Positions 1-7,119 are shown, counted from the first letter of the stretch. The stretch: DNA of 38,270 bases from JABIEQ01 sp964516055 (GCA_964516055.1 CAZEYK010000005.1:1-38270); one strand, 5' to 3'. Translations and numbers: made by a program. The notes: generated from the letters alone by a model not told the origin.

Positions 1-1346
1 CATTTATTTCTCTTGACGGAACCGTCTATTCACTGGGAGATTTTTCGTACAAAATTCAAAAGAGTAATGTAAAAATTACGGCCGACGTGATGGAACATAT
101 ATCTGAGGAACTGGTGATCGTGCAAAAAAAGATTACCGCACTGGTGAAAGAATTATTTATTGCACAGCTTGCGGTGCTCCATACGCACTATGCGTCACTG
201 CTCACACTGATAACAACATCAATTGCGCATATTGATGTAGCGGTGAGTAATGTGAAAGCAAGTGCGCTGCTGCGTCTTACACGCCCTGAGATTGTATTGG
301 GAAATGATGATGCTTCCTATATTTCTCTTCTTGATATTCGCCATCCTCTTGTTGAAGCAACAGAGACAAAAGGAATCTATGTTCCCAACCATGTCGTGCT
401 TGGTGATCGTAGTCAGTATACTGCGTACGATGCATCTTCGGTCATGGCAACATCATCGAACCATGATGTGCGAGGGCTGCTCCTGTATGGTATTAACTCT
501 AGTGGAAAATCATCATTGATGAAAAGTATTGGTGTTGCTCTTATTTTGGCGCAAAGTGGTTTGTATGTGCCAGCGACAACGATGCGCTTTTCTTTATGTA
601 CTGAATTGTTTACTCGCATTGTGGCAAAAGATAATTTTGAAAAAGGGTTATCTTCGTTTGCAGTGGAAATGGTTGAATTGAAAAATATTTTTAATCGGTG
701 TGGTTCCAAAAGTCTTATCCTTGGTGATGAAATTAGCCATGGCACGGAAACTTTATCTGCTATTGCTATTGTTGGTGCGACGATTAAACGTCTCGTAGAA
801 AAAAAATCATTGTTTTTGTTTACCACACATTTACATCAAATTCATCAGTGCAATATTTTGTCTGAAGAGTCTTCCCATGTTGCGAGTGCACACATGCAAG
901 TTCATTATGATAAAGATGCTGATCAACTAGTGTTTGATAGAGTTTTGCAGGCAGGAAATGGAAGTAGTATTTATGGGCTTGAGTTTGCCCAATCGCTCCA
1001 CATGGATGAACCATTTTTACAATATGCAACAACTATACGAAAATCACTCACTGATGATTATTCTGATATTGAATTATTGGTGAAAAAAGAACGGAGTATT
1101 TACAATAAACACGTTTATTTATCTTCTTGTGCTATTTGCTCGCAACGAGTAGAAGATGTTCATCATATTGTGCCACAAAAAGAAGCAGATGATGCTGGTA
1201 ATATTGGTCATTTCCATAAAAATCATACGTACAATTTATTGCCTATTTGTAAATCTTGTCACAAACGTATTCACGATGAGGAAATTCAGGTAAATGGATT
1301 TGTGATGACAAGTAAGGGCTTGCAGCTTTTGTTTGAAGAGCGTTGA
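1..1346 (+). CDS. MutS-family ATPase with C-terminal HNH nuclease domain (5' truncated)
   Basis: The reading frame is open from the first base, so only the C-terminal ~447 residues are present. Seen: a MutS ATPase core with Walker A GINSSGKSS (nt ~493-520), Walker B and following signature LILGDEISHGTETLSA (nt ~715-762), then an HNH-type zinc-finger nuclease module at the very C-terminus: CAIC (nt ~1128-1139), DVHHIVP, and CKSCHKRIH (nt ~1252-1278). Known: the MutS7 group of giant viruses, octocoral mitochondria and some bacteria combines a MutS ATPase with an HNH domain, and the GDEI..GTE variant also occurs in MSH1-like proteins. Inference: a mismatch- or recombination-linked protein that may nick DNA itself rather than depend on MutL/MutH. 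It ends with TGA, showing TGA is a stop here. The missing N-terminus prevents a check of the mismatch-recognition (Phe-x-Glu) domain. Confidence 0.85.
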   Translation, partial: FISLDGTVYSLGDFSYKIQKSNVKITADVMEHISEELVIVQKKITALVKELFIAQLAVLHTHYASLLTLITTSIAHIDVAVSNVKASALLRLTRPEIVLGNDDASYISLLDIRHPLVEATETKGIYVPNHVVLGDRSQYTAYDASSVMATSSNHDVRGLLLYGINSSGKSSLMKSIGVALILAQSGLYVPATTMRFSLCTELFTRIVAKDNFEKGLSSFAVEMVELKNIFNRCGSKSLILGDEISHGTETLSAIAIVGATIKRLVEKKSLFLFTTHLHQIHQCNILSEESSHVASAHMQVHYDKDADQLVFDRVLQAGNGSSIYGLEFAQSLHMDEPFLQYATTIRKSLTDDYSDIELLVKKERSIYNKHVYLSSCAICSQRVEDVHHIVPQKEADDAGNIGHFHKNHTYNLLPICKSCHKRIHDEEIQVNGFVMTSKGLQLLFEER

Positions 1347-1358
1347 CAATTTTGCATA

Positions 1359-1387
1359 TTGCACTTCCCTACTTTGCGTAGTATATT
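1359..1387 (+). promoter_or_regulatory. Sigma70-type promoter of the DUF4349 gene
   Basis: The -35 box TTGCAC (1359-1364) is separated by 17 bases from the -10 box TATATT (1382-1387). Transcription would start near 1394, giving a leader of about 35 bases. A small inverted repeat TACCTA/TAGGTA (1389-1407) overlaps the start site. No Shine-Dalgarno sequence is visible before the ATG. Confidence 0.55.
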
Positions 1388-1428
1388 ATACCTATCTTAC
1401 TTAGGTATATTTTTAATTTTATAGGTCT

Positions 1429-2478
1429 ATGTCATTTCCATCATTTCTTGCGAAGCTCAAGGCAAAACCGATTCTTCTTGTAAAATATCTTGGTATAGGT
1501 CTTATTGTACTTGTGGTATTATCATTTATTCTCCCCCTTATTAATTCACCGCTTCGTGGAGAATTTCCTTCTCTGAGCGGCATGATGAATAATGGCAATG
1601 TTCTTTCTTCTCAAGATGAATCTGTGTCAAAACTTTCCTATACGGGTAGTTATGCTGGTGTCGCTGGATTTGTGGCAGATACCGGTATTGTTTCTCCTGA
1701 ACCGCCATATCCACAACCGGGAGATATAGGTGGAGATGCTGAAGATTTTGAAACTACTGAATATTCCGCACGATTTGAACCACGAAATGCCAAATCTATT
1801 TGTCATGAAATTGCTCAATTAAAACCAAAACCTTATGTTGTCTTTGCCTATACAAATGACCAAGACAAAGGATGTGATTATACGTTTAAAGTTGAACTCG
1901 ATCATGTTGATGAAGTGCTCACTCTTATCAAATCTCTTGATCCAAAAGATTTTTTTGAGTCAACATATACTATTAAACAACAAATTGATTATATTGAGTC
2001 GGAAAAAGACATCTTACAAAAAAAGCTTGAAACTATTAATACCACTCTTACCGCTGCAATTACGGCTTATGATGAAATTACGGCACTTGCGCAGCGAAGT
2101 CTGGATGCAGAAAGCTTGGCATCAGTGATTACGAGCAAACTTGATACCGTTGAACGATTAACACGAGAAAAAATCACGATAAGTGCTCAACTTAATCAGA
2201 TTGAAAAACAACGTGCACAGCAACAAGATAGAATGAAATATACGTCGTTTTCTGTCTCTGTATATGAATCCCCATTTTTTGATGGTGAACAGCTTGTCGA
2301 TTCTTGGAAAATGAACATTCGTGAATTCTTTGTTTCTGTAAATGAAACACTTCAAAGCTTAACCATTGGATTTGTAGCGTTCCTCTTTATGCTTGCTTGG
2401 TATGTACTCTATGCACTTGTTTTATTGGTAGTGGCAAAATATGGATGGCGGTTTATCAAATCATTTTGGAAAAAATAG
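1429..2478 (+). CDS. DUF4349-type membrane protein with coiled coil
   Basis: 349 residues. An N-terminal hydrophobic helix (about residues 17-37) is followed by a low-complexity extracytoplasmic stretch, a folded region with a Cys pair (CHEIAQ and DKGCDY), a long coiled coil (about residues 175-270, rich in Gln, Glu, Lys and Leu) and a C-terminal membrane helix (about 315-340) with a basic tail. This order, with YTSFSVSVYE just after the coiled coil, is characteristic of DUF4349 proteins, whose biochemical role is not established. It probably sits in the membrane with a large outer domain. It follows the MutS gene by 82 bases with its own promoter and is closed by a bidirectional terminator shared with the opposing rpmBG operon. 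Confidence 0.7.
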   Translation: MSFPSFLAKLKAKPILLVKYLGIGLIVLVVLSFILPLINSPLRGEFPSLSGMMNNGNVLSSQDESVSKLSYTGSYAGVAGFVADTGIVSPEPPYPQPGDIGGDAEDFETTEYSARFEPRNAKSICHEIAQLKPKPYVVFAYTNDQDKGCDYTFKVELDHVDEVLTLIKSLDPKDFFESTYTIKQQIDYIESEKDILQKKLETINTTLTAAITAYDEITALAQRSLDAESLASVITSKLDTVERLTREKITISAQLNQIEKQRAQQQDRMKYTSFSVSVYESPFFDGEQLVDSWKMNIREFFVSVNETLQSLTIGFVAFLFMLAWYVLYALVLLVVAKYGWRFIKSFWKK

Positions 2479-2543
2479 TGTCATAAGACTATGTAAAAAG
2501 GGGTTCTCCCTTTCTTGCCTCTTGGCAAACAACAATATCTATT

Positions 2544-2581
2544 AAAACAAAAACACATCGCTTTGCGATGTGTTTTTGTTT
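2544..2581. terminator. Bidirectional intrinsic terminator (DUF4349 gene / rpmG)
   Basis: A near-perfect stem of about 17 bp (arms 2544-2561 and 2565-2581) has an A-rich left arm and T-rich right arm, so it reads as a terminator on both strands. It lies between convergent genes. Confidence 0.85.
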
Positions 2582-2604
2582 ACTCCGTTATATTAACGAA
2601 ATAT

Positions 2605-2775
2605 TTACTTTGTTTCCTTATACCACGTTTGATCATTGATAATAGGATTATATTTTCTGAGTCGAAGGCGCTCTTTGAGCTTTTTCTTGTTTTTGTGGGT
2701 GAATCGGATGTGTCCTTTTCCGTGTCCATCTGTGTTTCCTTCTGACTCAAGTTTTATGAGATTATCTTGAGGCAT
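2605..2775 (-). CDS. rpmG: 50S ribosomal protein bL33
   Basis: A 56-residue ORF on the minus strand. It begins MPQDNLIKLESEG, continues with GHIRFTHKNKKK and ends LRLRKYNPIINDQTWYKETK, the bL33 pattern (TTKNKR..., LELKKYNP...YKETK). It belongs to the large ribosomal subunit near the E site. It lacks the CxxC zinc ribbon found in some bL33 paralogues, so it is the Cys-free type. It lies five bases after the rpmB stop codon, matching the rpmB-rpmG order known from many bacteria. Start chosen at the first in-frame ATG; an out-of-frame ATG lies five bases upstream. Confidence 0.92.
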   Translation of the reverse strand: MPQDNLIKLESEGNTDGHGKGHIRFTHKNKKKLKERLRLRKYNPIINDQTWYKETK

Positions 2776-2780
2776 AACAT

Positions 2781-3056
2781 TTATTTAGCGAGAAGCTGTT
2801 TTTTTATTTTATAGAGTGTATTTGAAAGTCCTGCTTCTGATACTTGTCTGAGTGATACAGCAAGTCCACCATGTTTTGCAATGGTTTTAAGTGCCTTTTT
2901 TGAAAGCTTAAGCTTGAGTGTTCGATCGAGCTCTGCAAGATAGACACTTGTTTGTTGTAAGTTTGGTGACTGGGTACGTTTTGTTCGTCTTTTTGAGTGA
3001 CTAACATTATTTGCGGTACTTACTCCAGTGCCAAGAAGGTCACATGTTCTAGCCAT
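2781..3056 (-). CDS. rpmB: 50S ribosomal protein bL28
   Basis: 91 residues. The N-terminus MARTCDLLGTGVSTANNVSH followed by SKRRTKRTQSPNLQ is the bL28 signature (C..TGK....GNNVSHS..KTKR...PNLQ). The middle LDRTLKLKLSKKALKTI matches the strand-helix region of the family. It is a large-subunit protein and first gene of the rpmB-rpmG operon. A strong promoter lies upstream with a leader of about 40 bases; no clear Shine-Dalgarno is seen. Lys/Arg richness and length agree with the family. Confidence 0.95.
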   Translation of the reverse strand: MARTCDLLGTGVSTANNVSHSKRRTKRTQSPNLQQTSVYLAELDRTLKLKLSKKALKTIAKHGGLAVSLRQVSEAGLSNTLYKIKKQLLAK

Positions 3057-3105
3057 ATTGTCTTTGTTAAGCCACGTTTTTCACGTCGACTTGTAATGCA
3101 GAGGG

Positions 3106-3134
3106 AGTATATCGGAGATGTCTTATTTTGTCAA
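3106..3134 (-). promoter_or_regulatory. Strong sigma70-type promoter of rpmB-rpmG
   Basis: Read on the minus strand: consensus -35 TTGACA (3134-3129), 17-base spacer, then -10 TATACT (3111-3106). It is the best promoter match in the window, as expected for ribosomal genes. The start site would be near 3098. Confidence 0.85.
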
Positions 3135-3152
3135 GCTAAAAGACCCACAGCC

Positions 3153-3180
3153 TTGTCTATTTTTATCTTGGTCATATATT
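3153..3180 (+). promoter_or_regulatory. Probable promoter of the spermidine-synthase-like gene
   Basis: TTGTCT (3153-3158), 16-base spacer, TATATT (3175-3180), giving a start near 3188. This supports translation from the ATG at 3220 rather than an upstream in-frame ATG at 3118. Confidence 0.4.
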
Positions 3181-3219
3181 TGTTATTATACCGTGTGTTA
3201 TTCACTTATTTTTCCCTTT

Positions 3220-4704
3220 ATGCAGCGCTATTTGCTTGGTTTGGTCGTATTTTTTTCTGGGGCACTGGTGATGATTTTTGAAATTGCGGGAACGAGACTG
3301 TTGGCTCCGTATGTAGGAACCTCTATGTATATATGGACCAGTTTAATTGGCATTATTCTCGGCAGTCTTAGTTTGGGATATTTTGTGGGAGGAAGACTCG
3401 CCGATAGTGAACCGTCTATTCGGATCTTGTCTGGTATTTTGGCTCTGGGAGGATTATTTGTGGAAATGACGTTGTTCACGGTATCTTTTGTTGTGGGGCT
3501 GAGCGAGGGTATTAGTGATTTGCGCCTACGGGCAGTGGTCTTATCTTTATTTCTATTTGCCCCAGCGAGTGTCTGTCTTGGCATGGTTTCTCCCTATGTC
3601 GCAAAACTTGCGCTTCATGATTTGCATAAAACGGGAAAAACCATGGGAAACTTATCTGCGTTATCTACTATGGGAAGCATTGCCGGAACCTTTTTGGCTG
3701 GTTTTGTATTGTTGCCTCTTGTTGGGGTGAAATTTATTCTTATCTGTATTGCAGCATGCTTGGTAATACTTAGCTTTCTTTGTGCAATACACAAAAAATG
3801 GTTGATTCTTGGAGGCTTTGTCCCATTATTATTTTTAATATTTTCCCCAACATCTTCGTTGTATAGTGCCGGACAAAATGATCCCGTGTCTGTTTCCGTT
3901 GAATCGGCATATAGCCATATTATGGTCTTTGATTCTGTTCATAACCAAACAGGGCGCCCCATACGAAGTATGCGCATCAATAATGAAAGTAGTTCAGCAA
4001 TGTTTCTTGACGGGGATGACTTGGTGTATGAATATACAAAATTTTATCGGTTAGCAAACCATTTTGCACCAACACTTTCTCGTGCACTGATGCTTGGTGG
4101 AGCGGCCTATTCTTATCCAAAAGATTTTTTGGATATGTTTCCCGAGGCGACACTTGATGTGGTAGAAATTGACCCGGCTGTTACAAAACTTTCCCGTGCT
4201 TATTTTTCTCTTCCAACTACGGACCGGCTTCATATTTTTCATGAAGATGGACGAACCTTTTTACATCGATCAACCGATACATATGATGTTATTTTTGGTG
4301 ATGCTTTTTTGTCTTTGTACTCCATCCCCTATCAACTCACAACAAAAGAAGCCGTGGAAGAAATGTATCGTTTGCTTGATGATGACGGTATTGTCCTCAC
4401 GAATGTTATTTCAAGTGTTGAAGGAGATAAAGGAAAATTTTTGCGAGCTGAATATGAAACGTATGCGTCGGTGTTTCCTCATGTCGAGGTATTTCCTGTG
4501 CGGACAAATACCGAGGGTGATCGTCGACAAAATATTATATTGTTTGCTTCAAAATCTGATAAACCGCTGGTATTTGAAAATGCTGATGAAGAACTTCAAT
4601 CTTATCTTTCACAACGGTGGACTCGTCCTATTCCCCACGATGTTCCTGTATTAACTGATGATTTTGCTCCTGTTGAGTATTATTCTCTCTTATTGACACA
4701 GTAA
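3220..4704 (+). CDS. Membrane-fused spermidine-synthase-like protein
   Basis: 494 residues from the chosen start. The N-terminal ~200 residues are a multi-helix membrane domain with the typical opening VMIFEIAGTRLLAPYVGTS and YFVGGRLAD. The C-terminal ~270 residues are a Rossmann domain of the SpeE type: LMLGGAAYSYP (SAM/dcSAM loop), VVEIDPAV, EDGRTFL and YDVIFGDAF, then IPYQLTTKEAVEEMYRLL. Known: this architecture is annotated as fused MFS/spermidine synthase; for most members the substrate is unknown and true aminopropyltransferase activity is unproven. The upstream in-frame ATG at 3118 would add 34 residues, some overlapping the rpmB promoter, and was rejected because family members start at the hydrophobic segment. 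No other polyamine gene is nearby. Confidence 0.8.
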   Translation: MQRYLLGLVVFFSGALVMIFEIAGTRLLAPYVGTSMYIWTSLIGIILGSLSLGYFVGGRLADSEPSIRILSGILALGGLFVEMTLFTVSFVVGLSEGISDLRLRAVVLSLFLFAPASVCLGMVSPYVAKLALHDLHKTGKTMGNLSALSTMGSIAGTFLAGFVLLPLVGVKFILICIAACLVILSFLCAIHKKWLILGGFVPLLFLIFSPTSSLYSAGQNDPVSVSVESAYSHIMVFDSVHNQTGRPIRSMRINNESSSAMFLDGDDLVYEYTKFYRLANHFAPTLSRALMLGGAAYSYPKDFLDMFPEATLDVVEIDPAVTKLSRAYFSLPTTDRLHIFHEDGRTFLHRSTDTYDVIFGDAFLSLYSIPYQLTTKEAVEEMYRLLDDDGIVLTNVISSVEGDKGKFLRAEYETYASVFPHVEVFPVRTNTEGDRRQNIILFASKSDKPLVFENADEELQSYLSQRWTRPIPHDVPVLTDDFAPVEYYSLLLTQ

Positions 4705-4734
4705 TTGATTTATTTGTTTTTTCCATGATATGAT
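4705..4734 (+). promoter_or_regulatory. Promoter for the 4773 gene and its upstream mini-ORF
   Basis: TTGATT (4705-4710), 18-base spacer, TATGAT (4729-4734). The expected start, seven bases after the -10 box, is base 4741, which is the A of an ATG. Confidence 0.5.
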
Positions 4735-4740
4735 TCGGAA

Positions 4741-4776
4741 ATGGAGGAAATTTATTTTATACGCTATTTTTTATGA
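4741..4776 (+). CDS. Leaderless 11-codon upstream ORF overlapping the next start (candidate)
   Basis: Reads MEEIYFIRYFL followed by TGA. Its ATG coincides with the predicted transcription start, and its TGA overlaps the ATG of the next gene in the arrangement TTATGA. This would allow termination-reinitiation coupling, since the main gene has no Shine-Dalgarno at a usable distance. It may be a chance ORF; only its geometry supports it. Confidence 0.35.
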   Translation: MEEIYFIRYFL

Positions 4777-5432
4777 AACAAACAAACGCGATTCGTCTTG
4801 GTATTATTATTGTGCTTATTCTTATTGTGGGTGGCGTGTTCTTTTTTCTTCGTCATGATAAAACTCCTGATCAAGTACTGCAGGAAGATGATTCTACAAG
4901 TGATTCAATGGATATGTCAGAAGCCTTTGTTGTCAATATTCAAAAAGCCCTTCCATACGATCACCCAGTGAGTGCATCTACGTATCAACCAACTCCCCAA
5001 TACGATAAACAAACGCCTTCTTTTTTTGCCATTCCTTGTGCAAAGCTTCCTCCTATTGGTGACGTTCCTATTGTCTGTCGTGTTCGCTTTGAATTTTGGA
5101 CAGACACCTATAGTAACATTGATTCTTATCTTGCGGATGAATTATATTTTGATACGTACGAGCAACAATTTTCAGAAGCATTGTCTCGTGAAAATAGTAA
5201 TGGAGTAACTCGTGTTGTCATGCCATCGTTTATCCCTTGTTTTGGTACTGGTGGAGACTCTTGTGTGCAAAAACAATATGCCTTTTTCTTCCCTAACGGC
5301 ACTGTTGGCAGAGCAGTGATTAGCCACTGGCCTTATAATAAACATGGGAATAGAATTGACGAGCCATCATCATTAGTGTCTGAAGTGATTGCATTTTATG
5401 AAGGCATTTTGCATGATGCGACAACGAAATAA
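4773..5432 (+). CDS. Membrane-anchored exported protein of unknown function
   Basis: 219 residues, family not recognised. A single N-terminal membrane helix (GIIIVLILIVGGVFFFL, about residues 10-26) is followed by an acidic linker and an outer domain of about 170 residues. That domain has four Cys (FAIPCAKLPP, PIVCRVRF, FIPCFGTG and DSCVQKQY), which could form two disulfides. The lack of a lipobox Cys argues against a lipoprotein. It ends 10 bases before the NUDIX start, so the two may share a transcript. A GGAGG at 4743-4747 is about 25 bases from the ATG and too far to be its ribosome binding site. Confidence 0.6.
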   Translation: MKQTNAIRLGIIIVLILIVGGVFFFLRHDKTPDQVLQEDDSTSDSMDMSEAFVVNIQKALPYDHPVSASTYQPTPQYDKQTPSFFAIPCAKLPPIGDVPIVCRVRFEFWTDTYSNIDSYLADELYFDTYEQQFSEALSRENSNGVTRVVMPSFIPCFGTGGDSCVQKQYAFFFPNGTVGRAVISHWPYNKHGNRIDEPSSLVSEVIAFYEGILHDATTK

Positions 5433-5442
5433 TAATACTGAT

Positions 5443-5844
5443 ATGGATTCATTTCGATTAGCAGTAAAAGCATTTTGTGTTCAGGATGGAAAACTCTTGA
5501 TTGTACAACGAGCAAAAGGTTCTACACACCAACCAAATATGTGGGAGCTTCCTGGTGGACGTCTTGATATTGGAGAGAATCCTTTTGACGGATTACCGCG
5601 TGAAGTGAAAGAGGAAACAGGATTTGACGTTATCGTACAGGCCCCCCTAAGTGTCCGTCATTTTACTCGCCAAGATGGGCAGACTATTACGCTTATTGTA
5701 TTTGTTTGTGAAATTACTGGTGGCACTATTTCTGTTAGTGAAGAACACCAACACGTTCAATTTGTTCCTCTTGATCAATATACACAATTTATTGATCCAT
5801 GGTATTATGATGAATGCGAGCGCTATCTTGCGTTATATTCTTAA
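5443..5844 (+). CDS. NUDIX hydrolase
   Basis: 133 residues. The complete NUDIX box G-x5-E-x7-REVKEETGF is present (GRLDIGE ... REVKEETGF, about residues 45-67), so the catalytic Glu residues are intact. The family hydrolyses nucleoside diphosphates linked to another moiety; MutT-type housecleaning is possible but the substrate cannot be read from sequence. Start chosen at the ATG giving MDSFRLAVKAFCVQDGKLL, where the family fold begins. In-frame ATGs at 5389 and 5413 would overlap the previous gene and give an N-terminus without family character. It lies nine bases before msrB. Confidence 0.85.
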   Translation: MDSFRLAVKAFCVQDGKLLIVQRAKGSTHQPNMWELPGGRLDIGENPFDGLPREVKEETGFDVIVQAPLSVRHFTRQDGQTITLIVFVCEITGGTISVSEEHQHVQFVPLDQYTQFIDPWYYDECERYLALYS

Positions 5845-5853
5845 TTTTTCTCT

Positions 5854-6264
5854 ATGAATGATCCAAAACAACCAATGCCTCAAACGGAGGATGAGTGGAA
5901 AGAAAAACTTACTGGCGAGCAATATGCGGTGCTTCGTCAAGCGGGGACTGAACAAGCGTTTACTGGAAAATATTATACGAATAAAGAAGATGGCATGTAT
6001 CATTGTGCGGGCTGTGGAGCCTCATTGTTTTCTAGTGATACAAAATTTGAGTCTGGCACCGGGTGGCCAAGCTTTACCGACCCTGTGAATAATGAACATG
6101 TTGTTTTGCATGAAGACACAAGCCATGGGATGCGCCGGGTTGAGGTACGGTGTAAAACCTGTGGTGGACATTTAGGACACGTGTTTCCTGATGGACCAAA
6201 TGGGAAACAACGATTTTGTATTAATTCCTGTTCGCTTGATTTTGAAAAGAAGGATAAGGAATAA
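5854..6264 (+). CDS. msrB: Peptide-methionine (R)-S-oxide reductase MsrB
   Basis: 136 residues. MsrB reduces the R epimer of methionine sulfoxide in proteins. Both zinc CxxC pairs are present (CAGC and CKTC), together with the core SGTGWPSF, the GGHLGHVF motif and the catalytic segment QRFCINSCSLDF. The Cys of RFCINS is the expected nucleophile. Length matches stand-alone MsrB; no MsrA domain is fused. It is the last gene of a short run with the NUDIX gene and is followed by a hairpin terminator. Confidence 0.95.
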   Translation: MNDPKQPMPQTEDEWKEKLTGEQYAVLRQAGTEQAFTGKYYTNKEDGMYHCAGCGASLFSSDTKFESGTGWPSFTDPVNNEHVVLHEDTSHGMRRVEVRCKTCGGHLGHVFPDGPNGKQRFCINSCSLDFEKKDKE

Positions 6265-6279
6265 TATTCATATTTTTTT

Positions 6280-6312
6280 AAAAAACACGTGCTTGACAGC
6301 AGGTGTTTTTTC
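6280..6312 (+). terminator. Intrinsic terminator after msrB
   Basis: Arms AAAAAACAC..TGC and GCA..GTGTTTTTT enclose a short loop and are followed by a T-rich run. The loop contains the TTGACA of the next promoter, so terminator and promoter are overlaid. Confidence 0.7.
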
Positions 6313-6321
6313 TTTTATTGT
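6293..6321 (+). promoter_or_regulatory. Promoter of the structured RNA locus
   Basis: Consensus TTGACA (6293-6298), 17-base spacer, TATTGT (6316-6321). The start would be near 6327-6329, directly at the first base-paired stem of the RNA. Confidence 0.7.
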
Positions 6322-6407
6322 GATTCATCCGGCGCGAAAATCTTCATAAAAAAACATGTCGCGACGTTGCCGGAGCGTTGTGACCTTATTCAAAAAGGAA
6401 AAAATTC

Positions 6408-6506
6408 GTGCGAAAAAAAATGATGGCTCTTGCGGCACGCGGAGCCGATTTGATTGCCTTCAGTGTCTTTATGTATGTGGCAATTCGCCACACCTATCGA
6501 CGCTGA
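6408..6506 (+). CDS. Candidate 32-residue hydrophobic peptide inside the structured RNA
   Basis: A GTG start, nine bases after AGGA (6396-6399), opens an ORF that ends with TGA. The peptide begins MRKKMMALAARGAD, continues with the hydrophobic stretch LIAFSVFMYVAI and ends RHTYRR. A short membrane span with basic flanks resembles many small membrane peptides, including type I toxins, but I recognise no family. An ATG pair at codons 5-6 is an alternative start. Two RNA hairpins lie inside the ORF, so the coding claim and the RNA claim compete. Confidence 0.35.
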   Translation: MRKKMMALAARGADLIAFSVFMYVAIRHTYRR

Positions 6507-6602
6507 CTAATCGTTCTCTTCCACAACACCGGCAGGTGGAAGAACTTTCCTTCTTCTTTGGAGGATGAGGACTGCCGGCCTCATCAAAATTTTCCCTATT
6601 TG

Positions 6603-6631
6603 TACTCCCATTGTTGTGGGGGTATTTTTTT
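6603..6631 (+). terminator. Terminator of the structured RNA
   Basis: TACTCCCA (6603-6610) pairs with TGGGGGTA (6617-6624, one G:U), the loop is TTGTTG, and eight T residues follow. The loop doubles as the -35 box of the next promoter. Confidence 0.75.
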
Positions 6632-6639
6632 GTTAAGAT
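6611..6639 (+). promoter_or_regulatory. Promoter of the HAD-like gene, overlaid on a terminator
   Basis: TTGTTG (6611-6616), 17-base spacer, TAAGAT (6634-6639). The start would fall at 6646-6648, just before the ATG at 6649, so the mRNA would be leaderless. Confidence 0.5.
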
Positions 6640-6648
6640 GATTTTAGT

Positions 6649-7113
6649 ATGAAATATAAAATTATCTTTTTTGACTTTTTGGGGGTATTTATTCAGCCTC
6701 GCAGCGCTGCGATGTTGTTTCGAAATTCCATGCTGGATGGATTTATTCTAGAGATGAAATCTTGTATTGAAGCAATTGGTGGGGCGTATACTTTGTGTAT
6801 TATATCTTCATCTTCAGTGTCTGACATTTCCAAAGTTCTTGATGCTCATGATATTACGTCCTCTTTTTCTGACATTATTTGTAGTACACATAAGGGAACT
6901 GATATTTCTCTTCTCCTAAAAGAGTTCGGTCTGTCTGCATCTGAAGCGTTATTTGTTACTGATACATGTGGCGATCTTCGAAGTGTGCGGCAGGTTGAAG
7001 GGCTTAATACTGCTGCGGTGTGCTGGGGGATTGGACGCGAGGACGACTTATCTATCTGCGAACCGACGTTTCTTATTAAAAAAGTTTCAGAACTTCAATC
7101 CTTGTTATCTTAA
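6649..7113 (+). CDS. HAD-superfamily-like protein lacking the second motif I aspartate
   Basis: 154 residues. Motif I reads FFDFLGV (Asp9), motif II is IISSSS (about residues 48-53), and motif IV is LFVTDTCGDLRSV (about 101-113). The spacing fits a HAD fold with a minimal cap. Odd: the D+2 acid/base Asp of phosphatases is replaced by Leu11. HAD phosphatases need that Asp, while dehalogenase-type members do not, so phosphatase activity is doubtful. A basic residue expected for motif III may be the Lys of STHKGTD. No Shine-Dalgarno is present. It sits between the RNA locus and the methyltransferase gene. Confidence 0.6.
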   Translation: MKYKIIFFDFLGVFIQPRSAAMLFRNSMLDGFILEMKSCIEAIGGAYTLCIISSSSVSDISKVLDAHDITSSFSDIICSTHKGTDISLLLKEFGLSASEALFVTDTCGDLRSVRQVEGLNTAAVCWGIGREDDLSICEPTFLIKKVSELQSLLS

Positions 7114-7119
7114 TATCTC

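Larger units (their letters stand above)
6327..6635 (+). ncRNA. Structured RNA of about 300 nt, unassigned family
   Basis: The stretch between msrB and the HAD gene has its own promoter and terminator and many inverted repeats. These are: CCGGCGCG/CGCG..GCCGG (6329-6373); GGCTC..GAGCC with an inner GCG/CGC stem (6425-6446); TGTGGC/GCCACA (6476-6492); CTTCCAC/GTGGAAG (6518-6542); and GATGAGG/CCTCATC (6564-6585). The loops of the last two hairpins are complementary over seven bases (CCGGCAG 6529-6535 with CTGCCGG 6572-6578), which suggests a kissing-loop interaction. It lacks the conserved segments of RNase P RNA, SRP RNA and tmRNA that I can recall. It could be a non-coding RNA or a structured mRNA for the 32-codon ORF inside it. 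Confidence 0.6.

Noticed and set aside
3118..3219. Upstream in-frame extension of the spermidine-synthase-like gene
   Set aside because: Begins inside the rpmBG promoter and precedes the likely -10 box; family members start at the first hydrophobic segment.
6356..6568. 70-residue ORF across the structured RNA
   Set aside because: No start signal, atypical composition, overlaps all hairpins including the kissing-loop pair.
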